A stretch of DNA of 64,000 nucleotides from Myxococcales bacterium (GCA_029861865.1 JAOTYL010000005.1:221224-285223); one strand, 5' to 3'. Shown: positions 51,968 through 61,870, numbered from the stretch's first letter. The notes: a model not told the origin generated them from the letters alone. Numbers and translations are program-made.

Positions 51968-52264
51968 CTACTCGCCGGGCTCGGAAACGCCGCCATTGAC
52001 GAGCTCTTTGAGCTCTTTTCCGACCTTGAAGAACGGAAGGCGTTTTTCAGGAACGGGAACGGGCTTCCCAGTCCGAGGATTGCGGCCGTGGTACGATTTG
52101 TAGTGACGAACCGTGAAGCTGCCGAAGCCGCGAATCTCGATCCCCTCCCCGTTTTCGAGCGCTGCCGTCATGGAGTTGAACACGCAATTGACGACCTGTT
52201 CAGCTCGACTCTTGGTGATCTTCGTCCGCTGGGCCACAGCGTCGATGAGCTCCGACTTCGTCAT
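51968..52264 (-). CDS. ihfB: Integration host factor / HU-type DNA-binding protein
   Basis: 98 residues from the ATG at 52264 (MTKSELIDAVA); an ATG five codons earlier at 52279 is possible. The HU/IHF fold is clear: ITKSRAEQVVNCVFNSM, GEGIEIRGFGSFTVR, and the DNA-intercalating arm RNPRTGKPVPVP with its Pro. The length and NPRTGK signature fit the IHF beta type best, but IHF alpha or HU cannot be excluded from sequence alone. It is co-directional with tyrS (9-base gap). Confidence 0.88.
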   Translation of the reverse strand: MTKSELIDAVAQRTKITKSRAEQVVNCVFNSMTAALENGEGIEIRGFGSFTVRHYKSYHGRNPRTGKPVPVPEKRLPFFKVGKELKELVNGGVSEPGE

Positions 52265-52433
52265 CGATTCTTTCCCCATTGGCCGCTGAGTATATCTTTG
52301 GCCCCCGGCGAGTCAATAGCGATTACGCATACTTGCACCTCGGCCCATCGGGCGGTGGCCAGCCCCATTCGCAGTGAGAGCCAAGAGTTCCAGTTCCGCT
52401 TTGTGAGCCGAATTTCACTGTCAGAGGCGATGC

Positions 52434-53621
52434 TCAGCGGGTCGCGCCGAGAGCCGCCAATACATCCGCAATAAGCTCATCGGTGTCTTCGATGCCGACG
52501 GCAAGACGCACGAGGTTGTTTTTGATGCCGATCGCTTCGCGTTCTTCAGTGCTCAGCTCGAAGTAACTCATCAGGGCGGGTTGCTCGATCAGCGACTCGA
52601 CACCGCCGAGGCTCGGCGCGATCCGTGGGATGCGGCAAGCGTCGACAAAACGGCTCGTGCCTTCGAGATCGGCATCCAGCTCAAAGGTCACTACCCCACC
52701 AAAACCGCTCATCAGACGGCGCGCAGTGTCGTGGTTCGGGTGAGATGCCAAGCCTGGATACCACACCTGTCGCACGCGCGGATGCTGCTCGAGCCGTTCC
52801 GCCATCGCCTGAGCGGTCGCGTTCTGTTGCTCGATGCGAAGCGCGAGCGTCTTGATGCCACGGTGGATGAGGTATGCGGCATGCGGATCGAGAGTCGCGC
52901 CGAGCAGGCTGCGCAGGTCGCGCACGAGCGATACCATGCCCGCGCTACCGGCCAAGACGCCCCCAAGCACATCGTTGTGGCCCGCGAGGTACTTGGTTGC
53001 GCTGTGGATCACCAGGTCGATACCGTAGCGCGCGGGGTTGCAATTGACTGGCGTCGCAAACGTGCTGTCGATCAGCGTCTTGATCTTCTTCTTCTTACAG
53101 ATCGCGACGAGCTCCTCGAGGTCCGGAATCGTTTGATAGGGGTTAGTGGGCGCTTCGGCGATCACCAGACGGGTCTCTGGGACAATGGCCTTTTTGAGCG
53201 CACCGACATCGGCTGGCGGGATCAGGGTGTGTGAAACATCGAAGCGACCGAGGAACGTGGTCACGAATTGCCTTGTCCGCCGGTAACAGTCCGCAAACAA
53301 GATCACATGCGAGCCCGACTTCACGAGGGCCAAAATGGTCGACGTCACCGCAGCCATGCCGCTTGCGAACGCCACTGCATCCTCGGTGCCCTCGAGAGCC
53401 GCTACCTTTTCTTCGACCAGGCGTACCGAAGGGTTGCCGTAGCGCCCGTACTCTTCGCGATCCTTGCGACCTTCGAAATAGGCGATCAGCTCGGCCGTGT
53501 CCGCAAACGAATAGGTGGCGGTCTGCGTGATCGGCGCCGCCAGGGCGTCATATGGGTACGTCCGCGGCTCGCCGCCGTGAACCGCCAGCGTCTTTTGAGA
53601 AATGTCGTCTTTGTCCGACAT
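52434..53621 (-). CDS. Cys/Met-metabolism PLP enzyme (cystathionine gamma-synthase / gamma-lyase family)
   Basis: 395 residues, ATG start. PLP-binding Lys is in SATKYLAGHND (near 209); other family signatures are YGRYGNPSVRLVEEKVAALE, PTNPYQTIPDLEEL and the C-terminal LVRLAVGIEDTDELI. The family includes MetB, MetC, MegL and MetY/MetZ, which differ by few residues, so the reaction cannot be fixed here. Cytosolic, no signal peptide. Transcribed alone; 153 bases separate it from ihfB and no other Met or Cys gene is adjacent. Confidence 0.9.
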   Translation of the reverse strand: MSDKDDISQKTLAVHGGEPRTYPYDALAAPITQTATYSFADTAELIAYFEGRKDREEYGRYGNPSVRLVEEKVAALEGTEDAVAFASGMAAVTSTILALVKSGSHVILFADCYRRTRQFVTTFLGRFDVSHTLIPPADVGALKKAIVPETRLVIAEAPTNPYQTIPDLEELVAICKKKKIKTLIDSTFATPVNCNPARYGIDLVIHSATKYLAGHNDVLGGVLAGSAGMVSLVRDLRSLLGATLDPHAAYLIHRGIKTLALRIEQQNATAQAMAERLEQHPRVRQVWYPGLASHPNHDTARRLMSGFGGVVTFELDADLEGTSRFVDACRIPRIAPSLGGVESLIEQPALMSYFELSTEEREAIGIKNNLVRLAVGIEDTDELIADVLAALGATR

Positions 53622-53698
53622 GGACGCGAGCGTAGGAGAGCCGATCTAGCGGCGCAACCCACGGAGCCCGCGCCTACCATTCCCACGCTGCCGCCTAG

Positions 53699-56600
53699 TT
53701 ACAGCGGATCGCAGCTACCAGCGGCGACGTCGCGAATGCAATCGAAGCCGTTGAACGTGTACACGCGGTCAGTCGGTGGACCGACGAACACAGGACCGGA
53801 TCCCGCGTAGGCGACACCGGCGTAGTTGTTGCCATGCGTAAACACGACCGAACCCACCGTCACCAAGGATCCCGACAGGAAGTTTAGATTGCCCGTGTCG
53901 ACGTTGCGACCGCCGTAAGAGACCTCCGCCCTGTCGATCAACGACCCATCGGAGCCTTGGCCGAATTCGATCCCGCGCCAATACACCGGCATCGCCGAGT
54001 CGATGGTGGTGAACCTGATCGGGTCGGCCACCGTGCCTTGCGCCTCGAGAAGACCGTCGCCGCCCTCCCCGATTCGAAGACGTCGGTCTTCGGCGAACCG
54101 AAGCTCGGCCCCGGGTTCGATCGTCATCGTAGGCACTGGATCGAACGGGGTGGCCTGGCGGACCTCGATGTTGCCTTGGACCACGTAAGGCACGTCGTTC
54201 GCAGGCCACGAGGCGCCGACGTCGACAGTATCGCCTACGACCCATACACCTTCATGCCCCTCCATGGACGAGGTGTTGTTGCCCGCCAGCGCGTTGCCCG
54301 TACCAAAGCGGCCGATGAAGTTCGCAAACATCCGGAGCCCGGCAAAGCGCGAGCCGCTGACCGTGTTGTCATCACAGCCGCCTGCACAGTGCGTTTGATC
54401 GTAGAAGACCATGCCGTAGCCATTGCTGTTGGTGACCGTGGTGTTCGAGACCATCGGGGTCGCAGGCACGCCGCCGTTTGTCTCGACCACGAGCGCAGCC
54501 CGCGCTTGGTTGGCGCCGAGGGTTGGGTCTGAGCCGGCGGTGTCGAGCACGGCATGGCTGATCCGCGAGACGCCAGTCCCTCCGGTGCCCCGGAGCCGAA
54601 TGCGATTCCAGTACGCTGCACCAGGAGCCGGTGCAAACACGACCGGATCCGTGACATCGCCATCGACCACGAGCTGACTGTCGAGCATCTGTAGCTGTCC
54701 GTTCAACGGCATCTGGACCTGCGCACCCGGTCCCACCGTGAGCGAGCCGGCACTAACCGTAAGATTGCCGGTCGGCCGGATCGGCTGCGTCGACGTGTCG
54801 CTCGCCACGGGCTCCACCCAAACCAGGTCGACACCGGTCGCGGTGCTCGCCCGGACCTGAAGGGGTGCTTCATAGGTGTTTGACGCGCGGAGCAGATCGT
54901 TGAAGCCCACCAGAACCGCATCGACCGACAGAGACACCACGTCGAGCACATTGTTCTCGAATGAGCTCATACGCGCGTTCGCTGCGAGGTGCGCCCCGAC
55001 TGACCCAGGATCGCTGCTTTGGATGAGGCAGTTCTCGACGATGGCGCGACGCGCGCCCGGAATGTCTGGGTTGTCGAGGCGGAGGCCACCGCTTTGACTG
55101 CCGCTGAACTCTTCGATCCGCACGTTTCGGAAGACCGTTCCGGCGCCGATGTTGTCATCGAGATGAATACCGTCCCAGTCCCCGACGACACCCGAATCGG
55201 GGACCAGTTGAATCGGGGCCTCGGCGGTGCCAGACGCGATCAAGGTGCCGTCTTCCGTGGCAGTCGACACCTGAAGCCGACGACCCGAGCCGAATCGGAG
55301 CTCCGTGCCGGGTCGAAGCGTCATCACGCTGCCGTTCCGCACGACGACGCCCTGATTCAAGAAGAACGGAACGCCATAGTCGTCCCATGATGCGCTCGGG
55401 CGCGAGACGGTCGAGGTGCGAACGAACACCCGATCTTCTCCGTTCCCGGTGAGATCGAGATTCGCGCCCAGCGTCGACACATCGTTACCCCCGATGCTGA
55501 TCGGGGAGCGCGCATTGGCGGTGAGCTGATTGTCCGCGAACCAGTCCACGGTATCGGAGCCGCCGCCGCCGCGGACGTAAATGCCGTAGTTCAGGCTCTC
55601 GCGGATAAGCGAGTCATGGGTTCGGGGCGCCGATCCACTGAGCACCTCGATCGCGCCCTGGTCGGTCGCCGCATTGCGACGTCCGGCAAACTCGATGACG
55701 ACGTTTCCAAGGGAATTCGTGGCCGAAATCACATTCGCCCCAAATCGAAGCCCACGGTAGTGCCCGCTCGGCGCAGGGCCACCGGCACCTTGGAAGCGGG
55801 TGAGCACGATTTGGTCACCGACTCCGGGCTCACCGCCGTCCGCGGCGATCGCCCCCGCGCTGTTGACACCGACATCGATCCTCCGGTTGGTGCCTCCCTC
55901 GAACATCACCACCGCGCCCGGCTCGATCGTGATCGTCGCGCCACTTTCGATTTGAACGTCTCCGGTGACGTGATGCGGGCTGTCGATCGCCGTGAGCGTG
56001 ATGTCGGTGGACACAGTACCGCTGAGCGTCGAGCCATCCCCCTCGGTGACGGTGAACCGCTTGGTGAGCGCCTCCGTGGAGCCTTGGTCGACGACCACGT
56101 CATACACTCCAGATGGGCGCGCAAGATCGGTCGGGACCGTTGCCGTCAAGGTCGTATCGTCGACGAAAGTGGTCGTCAACGCTTCGACATAACCGCCGAG
56201 CTGCAAAACGATCGTCGGACTAGCAAGGCCCACGAATCCGCTCCCGCGAACGACGACCGGCACGTCGGACTGCCGCCGACCCGCAGCTGGGGTGATCGAA
56301 TCCACCTCTGGAGGCGCAGCGATTACGGTGACGTCGATCGTCGCGCTGTCCGTGCCTTCGCTGTTGCTGGCAACGATGTCGAAGGAATAGCCTCCGATGT
56401 CCCCGACTTCGGGAGCGGGCTTGGTGGACGACGCAGAGAGTAACCCGGTGAGCGGATCGAACTCGAGGAAGTCGGGAAGGAAGCCCGAAATCGCGAGGAC
56501 TGGATCCGGGCTTCCTGTGGCGGTGGCCGAAGCGCCGGGAAAGCTCTGGCCCACTTGGAGCGTGAACGTCGTGCCGGGAGTCACCGTGAGAATTGGAGTG

Positions 56601-57817
56601 GCCGGCGGGAACACTGCGTCGACCGTGATCGTTGCTTCATCTGCCTCGCCGAGCACGTTGGTGGCGCGTACGCCGTAGGCGTATCGCATTTCACCGTTGC
56701 TCGTGGAGGCGGTGAACGCCACTTCGCCTGTATCCGGGTCGATTGTGATCGCCAAATCCGTAGGCACCGTCGAGCCTTCGACGATGCTCCAAACGATACC
56801 CGAGCTATCGCTCTCCGGAGTCAGATTCACGTCGTAGTCATAAGGGTCTCCGACAAACATGATCGCAGGTGGCGGCAGGGTGACGAGGTCGATGACGGGC
56901 ACCGGAGGCCGTGGGTCGACTGTCACCGTGAATTCCTGGACGTTCGGAGACCCGAGACCGTTGCTCACTTCGAGCGCGATGGTGTAGTCGCCTGGCGCAG
57001 TGCCGACGGTGTCCCATTCGACCGTTACCGCGGTGCCCTCAGGAGGGTCGGAGGCGATCGTGACCCCCATGGCCGGCATTCCCATGGACGGGGTCGTCAC
57101 CGTCCACACGATTGTGGGGGCGCCTGAAGCGGTCGCATCGTACGACAGAGTTTCGCCCTGATAGAGACGATCTGGAGGCATCGATGTGATCACGGCTGGC
57201 CCCCCGGTGTCCGTGACCGTCACCGTGAAGCTCTGCTCGGCAAAGGCGCCGCTCTCGGTTTCGGTGACTCGAATGGTGATGCTGTTCATTCCCGCCTGCG
57301 CGGTGCTGGGAGTCCAACGCACCGCTCCCGTCTCGGCATCGAGGGTCAACCCATCGGGGGCGACTGGCGCGGTCCACGTCACCGCTCCCTCTGCGATCAC
57401 CTCCGGGTCGTACGAATACTCGGCAGCAACGGTCGCCTCCATGGGCGGCGTCGAGATGAACACCGGCCCACGCCGGACCTCAACCACGACGTCGAACGAC
57501 TGGGCGTCACTGCCGGCAATGTTGGAAACGACGATCGTGGCAGACTCGGTACCCTCGTTCTGCGGGGTCCAGGTTACGACGCCTGTCGCGGAGTCGAGGC
57601 TCATTTCCTCGGGGCCGGCCGACAGTGCGTACAGCATCGGCGTCAGACCATCGGCCGTCACCGTGTAGTTGAACGGGACACCCACCGTTGCGGTGGTCGG
57701 CGGGGTCGACGTGATCCGAGGAGCCTTCCCGTTCGGCGTCGTGCCCCCGCCGCACCCGGCAAGCGCCATCCACGCAGCGGTAGCCACCGCAATCCAAGTC
57801 AGTCTAGGTCGGTCCAT
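53699..57817 (-). CDS. Large Ig-like / IPT-TIG / beta-helix surface lipoprotein
   Basis: 1372 residues, ATG start with AAGGG before it. Lipoprotein signal MALAGC. Residues about 30-480 hold at least five Ig-like repeats of the putative-Ig/cadherin-like type (units with DSATGVVTWTP, DAETGAVRWTP, DPDTGEVAFTA, DPLTGLLSAS). About 480-590 is an IPT/TIG domain (SITPAAGRRQSDVPVVVRGS). From about 600 to the end a right-handed parallel beta-helix follows, with recurring GATITIEPGAVVMFEG-like turns. It ends with a Cys pair (FDCIRDVAAGSCDPL) that may form a disulfide. No catalytic site is seen. It is probably an adhesion or matrix-type protein on the cell surface or periplasm. Confidence 0.88.
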   Translation of the reverse strand: MDRPRLTWIAVATAAWMALAGCGGGTTPNGKAPRITSTPPTTATVGVPFNYTVTADGLTPMLYALSAGPEEMSLDSATGVVTWTPQNEGTESATIVVSNIAGSDAQSFDVVVEVRRGPVFISTPPMEATVAAEYSYDPEVIAEGAVTWTAPVAPDGLTLDAETGAVRWTPSTAQAGMNSITIRVTETESGAFAEQSFTVTVTDTGGPAVITSMPPDRLYQGETLSYDATASGAPTIVWTVTTPSMGMPAMGVTIASDPPEGTAVTVEWDTVGTAPGDYTIALEVSNGLGSPNVQEFTVTVDPRPPVPVIDLVTLPPPAIMFVGDPYDYDVNLTPESDSSGIVWSIVEGSTVPTDLAITIDPDTGEVAFTASTSNGEMRYAYGVRATNVLGEADEATITVDAVFPPATPILTVTPGTTFTLQVGQSFPGASATATGSPDPVLAISGFLPDFLEFDPLTGLLSASSTKPAPEVGDIGGYSFDIVASNSEGTDSATIDVTVIAAPPEVDSITPAAGRRQSDVPVVVRGSGFVGLASPTIVLQLGGYVEALTTTFVDDTTLTATVPTDLARPSGVYDVVVDQGSTEALTKRFTVTEGDGSTLSGTVSTDITLTAIDSPHHVTGDVQIESGATITIEPGAVVMFEGGTNRRIDVGVNSAGAIAADGGEPGVGDQIVLTRFQGAGGPAPSGHYRGLRFGANVISATNSLGNVVIEFAGRRNAATDQGAIEVLSGSAPRTHDSLIRESLNYGIYVRGGGGSDTVDWFADNQLTANARSPISIGGNDVSTLGANLDLTGNGEDRVFVRTSTVSRPSASWDDYGVPFFLNQGVVVRNGSVMTLRPGTELRFGSGRRLQVSTATEDGTLIASGTAEAPIQLVPDSGVVGDWDGIHLDDNIGAGTVFRNVRIEEFSGSQSGGLRLDNPDIPGARRAIVENCLIQSSDPGSVGAHLAANARMSSFENNVLDVVSLSVDAVLVGFNDLLRASNTYEAPLQVRASTATGVDLVWVEPVASDTSTQPIRPTGNLTVSAGSLTVGPGAQVQMPLNGQLQMLDSQLVVDGDVTDPVVFAPAPGAAYWNRIRLRGTGGTGVSRISHAVLDTAGSDPTLGANQARAALVVETNGGVPATPMVSNTTVTNSNGYGMVFYDQTHCAGGCDDNTVSGSRFAGLRMFANFIGRFGTGNALAGNNTSSMEGHEGVWVVGDTVDVGASWPANDVPYVVQGNIEVRQATPFDPVPTMTIEPGAELRFAEDRRLRIGEGGDGLLEAQGTVADPIRFTTIDSAMPVYWRGIEFGQGSDGSLIDRAEVSYGGRNVDTGNLNFLSGSLVTVGSVVFTHGNNYAGVAYAGSGPVFVGPPTDRVYTFNGFDCIRDVAAGSCDPL

Positions 57818-57912
57818 TCGGTCCCTTGCCCGAATTCCTATAATAACAGATTTTTACGTGATAGCTGTTGCCTTTCCCGTGATTTGCCGGGGTTTGGATG
57901 GTCGAGGGGTGC

Positions 57913-58107
57913 TCAGTCGCGACCGTAGCTCAGGTCCTCGAGCACCTCGTCCGTTGTGATGTGATAGCTCACCCAAGAAGGCCGCACTTTGACCGAGTTT
58001 CCAGGGGCTTCCGCGCGCTTCCGCGTGGCTCCGCTGAAGAAATGCGGGTCGAGATAGGTCCGACCTCGTCGAGAACGGGTTCGCCGTGTGGGTGTTTTGG
58101 TTTGCAT
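57913..58107 (-). CDS. Small basic protein (64 aa), divergent from lysR
   Basis: ATG at 58107 has a strong Shine-Dalgarno (AAAGGAG, 7 bases upstream). The product starts with a basic region (MQTKTPTRRTRSRRGRTYLD) and ends in an acidic segment (TTDEVLEDLSYGRD). No known domain. It is transcribed away from the lysR gene with about 77 bases between, the usual arrangement of a LysR regulator and its target. A protein this small may be a regulator or binding peptide; function unknown. Confidence 0.65.
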   Translation of the reverse strand: MQTKTPTRRTRSRRGRTYLDPHFFSGATRKRAEAPGNSVKVRPSWVSYHITTDEVLEDLSYGRD

Positions 58108-58146
58108 GGGTCGCTCCTTTACTTTCCAAACGATAGAGCAATTGTG

Positions 58147-58158
58147 CAGTTGAAACTG
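58147..58158. promoter_or_regulatory. Inverted repeat in the lysR/small-gene intergenic region
   Basis: CAGTT, GA, AACTG: a perfect 5-2-5 inverted repeat between the divergent starts at 58107 and 58185. LysR proteins bind interrupted dyads between divergent promoters, so this is a candidate site. It is shorter than the usual T-N11-A box. Confidence 0.4.
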
Positions 58159-58184
58159 TCAGCTATACCTGCGATGGTGCAGGC

Positions 58185-59072
58185 ATGTTCAACTGGGACG
58201 ATGTTCGTTACTTTTTGACCCTCCAGCGCCAAGCCACGCTGGCTGCAGCCGGCGCTGCGCTAAAGCTGGACCCCACCACCGTCGGACGGCGCCTCGTGAA
58301 GCTCGAGGAAGAGCTCGGCGCGCGTCTGTTCGATCGCACCCCCGCCGGCTACGTCCTTACCGAAGCCGGCCATCGGCTCTTACCGCGCGCCGAACGGATC
58401 GAGCGGGAGGCCCTTGGTGTCGAACGAGACGTCGCCGGGGAGGACCAAAAGCTCGAAGGGGTCGTCAAGCTCACCGCGACGGAAATGCTCACCACCCGTT
58501 TCATCGCGCCACACCTCCGCCGGTTCCGTGAGCGCTACCCGCAAGTCCAGCTCGACCTCAACTGCACCAACTTGGACGTGAACCTCGCGCGACGGGAAGC
58601 CGACATCGCCTTGCGACTCGCACGCCCCACCCAAGAAGACCTGATCATCAAGCGGCTCTCGTTCATCCATCTCGGGCTCTACGCGTCGCGCGACTACGTC
58701 GACCGCTTCGGCCTGCCGAAGGATTCCCTCGCGGGCCACCAAATGATCCTCTTCGCAAGCAGGCGCCCGTTTCGGCGCGAGAACGATTGGGTCGAAGCAC
58801 GCATGGACGGCGCGCACGTCGCCCTCCGCTCCGACAGCGTCTCGGCGATGTACGCGGCCACCACGGCCGGAACCGGCATCGCCCTACTTCCGTGCCTGGT
58901 TGCGGATCATGACCGACAGCTCGTACGCATTCCGGTCGAAGGCGGCCCCGAGCCCCGGCAGATCTGGCAGGCGGTGCACAAAGACCTCCGAGACAGCGCC
59001 CGAATACGCGCAGTGTTGGACTTCCTGGGCAAAGTTCTCACAGCCCCACAAGAACGAATCTCGGCAGCATGA
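58185..59072 (+). CDS. LysR-family transcriptional regulator
   Basis: 295 residues, ATG start. N-terminal winged HTH of LysR type (NWDDVRYFLTLQRQATLAAA, then ALKLDPTTVGRRLVKLEEEL). An effector domain with two lobes follows (about 90-290; FIAPHLRRFRERYPQVQLDL, then GTGIALLPCLVAD). Ligand is unknown. Divergent from the 64-residue basic gene, which is its likely target. Its stop abuts a hexamer repeat that runs to the recQ stop. Confidence 0.93.
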   Translation: MFNWDDVRYFLTLQRQATLAAAGAALKLDPTTVGRRLVKLEEELGARLFDRTPAGYVLTEAGHRLLPRAERIEREALGVERDVAGEDQKLEGVVKLTATEMLTTRFIAPHLRRFRERYPQVQLDLNCTNLDVNLARREADIALRLARPTQEDLIIKRLSFIHLGLYASRDYVDRFGLPKDSLAGHQMILFASRRPFRRENDWVEARMDGAHVALRSDSVSAMYAATTAGTGIALLPCLVADHDRQLVRIPVEGGPEPRQIWQAVHKDLRDSARIRAVLDFLGKVLTAPQERISAA

Positions 59073-59149
59073 CGTCAGCGCCAGTGCCAGCGTCAGTGCC
59101 CGTGCCAGCGCCAGTGTCAGTGTCAGTGTCAGCGCCAGCGTCAGCGCCA
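59072..59149. repeat. Hexanucleotide array, consensus GYGYCA (second locus)
   Basis: Thirteen consecutive 6-mers such as ACGTCA, GCGCCA, GTGCCA, GCGTCA and GTGTCA, the same family as at 22.75 kb. It begins at the last base of lysR and runs to 6 bases before the recQ stop, filling the convergent gap. Confidence 0.8.
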
Positions 59150-59154
59150 GTGAC

Positions 59155-61062
59155 CTACCCGCTCGCCCTCACCGTCTCCAAGAACGGCTCTCCGTAGCTC
59201 TCAATGCGGGCGGGCCCCATGCCGTAGATATCGGAAAGCGCTTCTGGCGTGGAGGGGCGGTGCGCTGCGATCTCGAGAAGCGTGCGGTCGTGACATACCA
59301 AGTACGCCGGCACCCCTTTGGCCCGTGCAAGATCGAGCCTCTTTTCGCGCAGCCGCTCGAAGAGCGCCTCGTCGACCCCAGACAGCCTGATGCGCGTGAC
59401 GGGGTCAACGCGGCGCTCCTTCTTCGTCGAACGCGTCCGACCCACTTCCGGCGCTGGCAGGAGCACCCGCACCGGCTCGTCGCCCTTCATCGTTGCGACG
59501 CCGCGCTCGGTCAGGAACGGAACCGGAAACTCGTTGCCGGTCAAATCGACCAACCCCGCCGTCAACAGTCTTCGGAGCAAGACGACGAGCCACGGCTTCG
59601 GGTGAGCTGCCAGAAGCCCGTGAGTGCTGAGCTCCGTGAGCCCCAGACGGCGAATGCGCTCGTTGTCGGTGCCGTGCAACATCTCGGCGACCGCACCGAG
59701 ACCCGCCCGCCGCTGATTGCGCGCGACGCCCGCAAGCGCTTTGAGCACCACGAGCGCATCGTCTTCGGGGACCCGCATCGCCTCGGGGTTCTCGCCCTCA
59801 TGCTCCAGCTTCTCGCAGACATCGCAATGCCCGCAGCCGCCAAGGGTCTCTTGCTCGTCGCCGAAGTACCGGAGGATGAAGTCGTGTCGACAGCTCCCCG
59901 CCTCGACGTAGCGCATCAAGTCCAAGAACAACCGCCATTGTTGTTGGATGTGCTCGGGGTCGGTGGCCGTCTCGGAGCCCGCCCCCCCGCCGTACCCGAT
60001 CAGCCGTCGCCGCAACCCGAAGTCGCCCGAGCTCGTGAGCAAGAGCCCGTGGGCGGGCTGACCGTCACGCCCCGCGCGCCCGACTTCTTGATAGTACGCC
60101 TCGACCGAGCCAGGCGCCTGGACGTGCACCACGGTGCGGATGTCCGCCCGATCGATCCCCATCCCGAACGCATTGGTGGCAACGACTACGTCGAGGGAGC
60201 GATCGGCAAAGCGGCGATTGACCTCTTCCCGAAGCTGCGCGGGAAGCCCCGCATGATAAGCAGCCGTCCGCCAGCCCGCGTCGGCGATGACATCGGCAAG
60301 CTTCTCGGTATTCCTGCGGGTCGCCGCGTACACAATGGCGCCCCCCATCGGGCTCGAAGGAGACCCAAGCGCATTGCCGAGCGCGGCGAGCATGAGCTTG
60401 CGCCGATGCGCGGAGTTGTCGTTTTCAGCGACCGCCAAATGAAGGTTCGGCCGCGAAAACCCACGAAGAAACACCGCCGTGTCTTCCGGGGGAAGGCCCA
60501 GGCGCTCTTGAATCTCACGCCGGACGATCGGTGTTGCGGTCGCGGTGCACGCCAGGACACGAGACGGCTTCAAACGCGCGATCACCTCGCCTAGGCGCAA
60601 ATACGACGGGCGAAAATCGTGCCCCCACTGCGAGATGCAATGCGCCTCATCGACCGCGACCAGCGGCGGCCGAAGGCCGGCAAACATCTCGACGAGACTA
60701 TCGGAAGCCAAGCGCTCGGGCGCGACATACACCAACCGGTAGTGCCCCCGAAAAATATCCTGCTCGCGCCGGTGCCGTTCTTGGGGATCGAGCGTCGATG
60801 CGAGATAGGTCGCAGGGATCCCGCGCTGCGATAGCGCGCGCACCTGATCCTCCATGAGCGCGATCAAAGGAGAGACGACGATGGACGTCCCTTCGAGCAC
60901 GGCCGCCGGAAGCTGATAGCAAAGCGACTTGCCCCCACCGGTCGGGGCGATCACCACCACCTTCCGCCGCCCCTCGAGAAGCGCGTCGATCGCCTCGCGT
61001 TGCCATGGATAAAACGCGTCGAGCCCAAACCGCTCGCGCAAAGCCAAGTCAACGTCGATCAT
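59155..61062 (-). CDS. recQ: ATP-dependent DNA helicase RecQ
   Basis: 635 residues from the ATG at 61062; an ATG 12 codons earlier at 61098 is possible. Superfamily 2 motifs: [11 protein letters not shown] (K45), [31 protein letters not shown] and [11 protein letters not shown] RecQ-Ct zinc-binding region ([20 protein letters not shown], then CGHCDVCE) and a winged helix follow, and a C-terminal HRDC domain ends the protein ([20 protein letters not shown]). It is a 3'-5' helicase in recombination and fork repair. Convergent with lysR through a repeat array. Confidence 0.96.
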   Translation of the reverse strand: MIDVDLALRERFGLDAFYPWQREAIDALLEGRRKVVVIAPTGGGKSLCYQLPAAVLEGTSIVVSPLIALMEDQVRALSQRGIPATYLASTLDPQERHRREQDIFRGHYRLVYVAPERLASDSLVEMFAGLRPPLVAVDEAHCISQWGHDFRPSYLRLGEVIARLKPSRVLACTATATPIVRREIQERLGLPPEDTAVFLRGFSRPNLHLAVAENDNSAHRRKLMLAALGNALGSPSSPMGGAIVYAATRRNTEKLADVIADAGWRTAAYHAGLPAQLREEVNRRFADRSLDVVVATNAFGMGIDRADIRTVVHVQAPGSVEAYYQEVGRAGRDGQPAHGLLLTSSGDFGLRRRLIGYGGGAGSETATDPEHIQQQWRLFLDLMRYVEAGSCRHDFILRYFGDEQETLGGCGHCDVCEKLEHEGENPEAMRVPEDDALVVLKALAGVARNQRRAGLGAVAEMLHGTDNERIRRLGLTELSTHGLLAAHPKPWLVVLLRRLLTAGLVDLTGNEFPVPFLTERGVATMKGDEPVRVLLPAPEVGRTRSTKKERRVDPVTRIRLSGVDEALFERLREKRLDLARAKGVPAYLVCHDRTLLEIAAHRPSTPEALSDIYGMGPARIESYGEPFLETVRASG

Positions 61063-61156
61063 CGATGAAGGGCACCGTAGTGCGAGGGTCGAGCTCATGC
61101 CACCGTATCGAACGTACTCCGGACAGGTTGTCCACACGAACACCGACGCTGGCACC

Positions 61157-61205
61157 CCGAAGAGCCGACGCTTTGCGTCGTCCAAGGCTTCGGGCGCTTT
61201 TTTTT
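61157..61205 (+). terminator. Nested hairpin followed by T8 on the + strand
   Basis: CCGAAG (61157-61162) pairs with CTTCGG (61188-61193) around an inner CGACGC-TTT-GCGTCG stem (61166-61180); GCGC and eight T follow at 61198-61205. It is oriented for + strand transcription, although the neighbouring genes recQ and usp are both on the - strand. Its stem may still matter for the usp 3' end. Confidence 0.5.
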
Positions 61206-61211
61206 CTTTAG

Positions 61212-61658
61212 TCAGTATCCATTGGCGCGAACCAGAAACAAGGGCCGATCGACGCGGTTTAATACGCCGGCGGCCGCGCTGCCATAAAATACTCGCGGTA
61301 GGCCCGTCCGCCCGTGACTGGCCATGGCGATGAGGTCAACATCTTCACTTGTGGCAACTTCAGCGATGATCCGGACAACCGGCCCGTGTTCGACTCGATG
61401 TCGCGCGTCGATTCCCTTGGTCTGAAATTTCTGCTCCCATTGCGTCAGATAGTCAGTGACCTGCGCCGAGCGTCGAACGGCTTTGTTGGCACTCGCTTCT
61501 GGAGAAGCGTCGAACGGGCTGGTATCGACGACGCCAGGCTCCATAATTTGTAGAAACAGCACTGTAGACTCGTATCGAGTCGCCAGATCTTCCACGTACG
61601 GCAAGATCGTCTCTGCCCGTTCCGAGCCGTCCAAGGGAACCAGGATCTTCTTATACAC
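61212..61658 (-). CDS. Universal stress protein (UspA family)
   Basis: 148 residues from the GTG at 61658 ([16 protein letters not shown]), the usual UspA start; the frame is open upstream through repeat DNA and is rejected there. The ATP-binding signature is present: [20 protein letters not shown] with G-2x-G-9x-GS spacing. Single-domain, cytosolic. Function is stress-related ATP binding; specific role unknown. A nested hairpin lies just past its stop. Confidence 0.9.
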   Translation of the reverse strand: MYKKILVPLDGSERAETILPYVEDLATRYESTVLFLQIMEPGVVDTSPFDASPEASANKAVRRSAQVTDYLTQWEQKFQTKGIDARHRVEHGPVVRIIAEVATSEDVDLIAMASHGRTGLPRVFYGSAAAGVLNRVDRPLFLVRANGY

Positions 61659-61689
61659 GCCGGAGACTCTACAACGACCGGTTTGAGAA

Positions 61690-61735
61690 GCTAGCGCTGG
61701 CACGGGCGGTAACCCCGGCACTGGCGCTGTCAATG
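61690..61735. repeat. Decayed copy of the GYGYCA hexamer repeat
   Basis: Reverse complement reads as broken units (GCGCCA, GTGCCG, GTGCCA, GCGCTA) with indels. It lies upstream of the universal-stress-protein start, on its 5' side. Confidence 0.45.
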
Positions 61736-61744
61736 GCGATGTGG

Positions 61745-61870
61745 TCAGGCGGCCCGGCGTTGCTTCGTTCGTAGCCTGCGGGCTTCGGCCCCCCGCGAGA
61801 GCAAGGTCACGAGCTTCATCACGCCCAGTCCAAGTGCGCCGCCGCCGACCGGAAATCGGCGGGAACCCAT
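61745..61870 (-). CDS. Possible small protein (41 aa), weak
   Basis: ATG at 61868-61870 gives MGSRRFPVGGGALGLGVMKL, then a basic tail. AAGG lies 8 bases upstream. There is a short hydrophobic Gly-rich stretch but no family I recognise. Without comparison to other genomes I cannot tell it from chance. Confidence 0.25.
   Translation of the reverse strand: MGSRRFPVGGGALGLGVMKLVTLLSRGAEARRLRTKQRRAA

Noticed and set aside
57839..57844. TATAAT upstream of the Ig/beta-helix lipoprotein
   Set aside because: It is on the + strand, away from the gene, and no -35 fits. The reverse TATTAT is plausible but unsupported.
58900..60594. Open + frame of 564 codons across the lysR end and recQ
   Set aside because: It crosses lysR, the hexamer repeat and recQ in another frame and has no domain.
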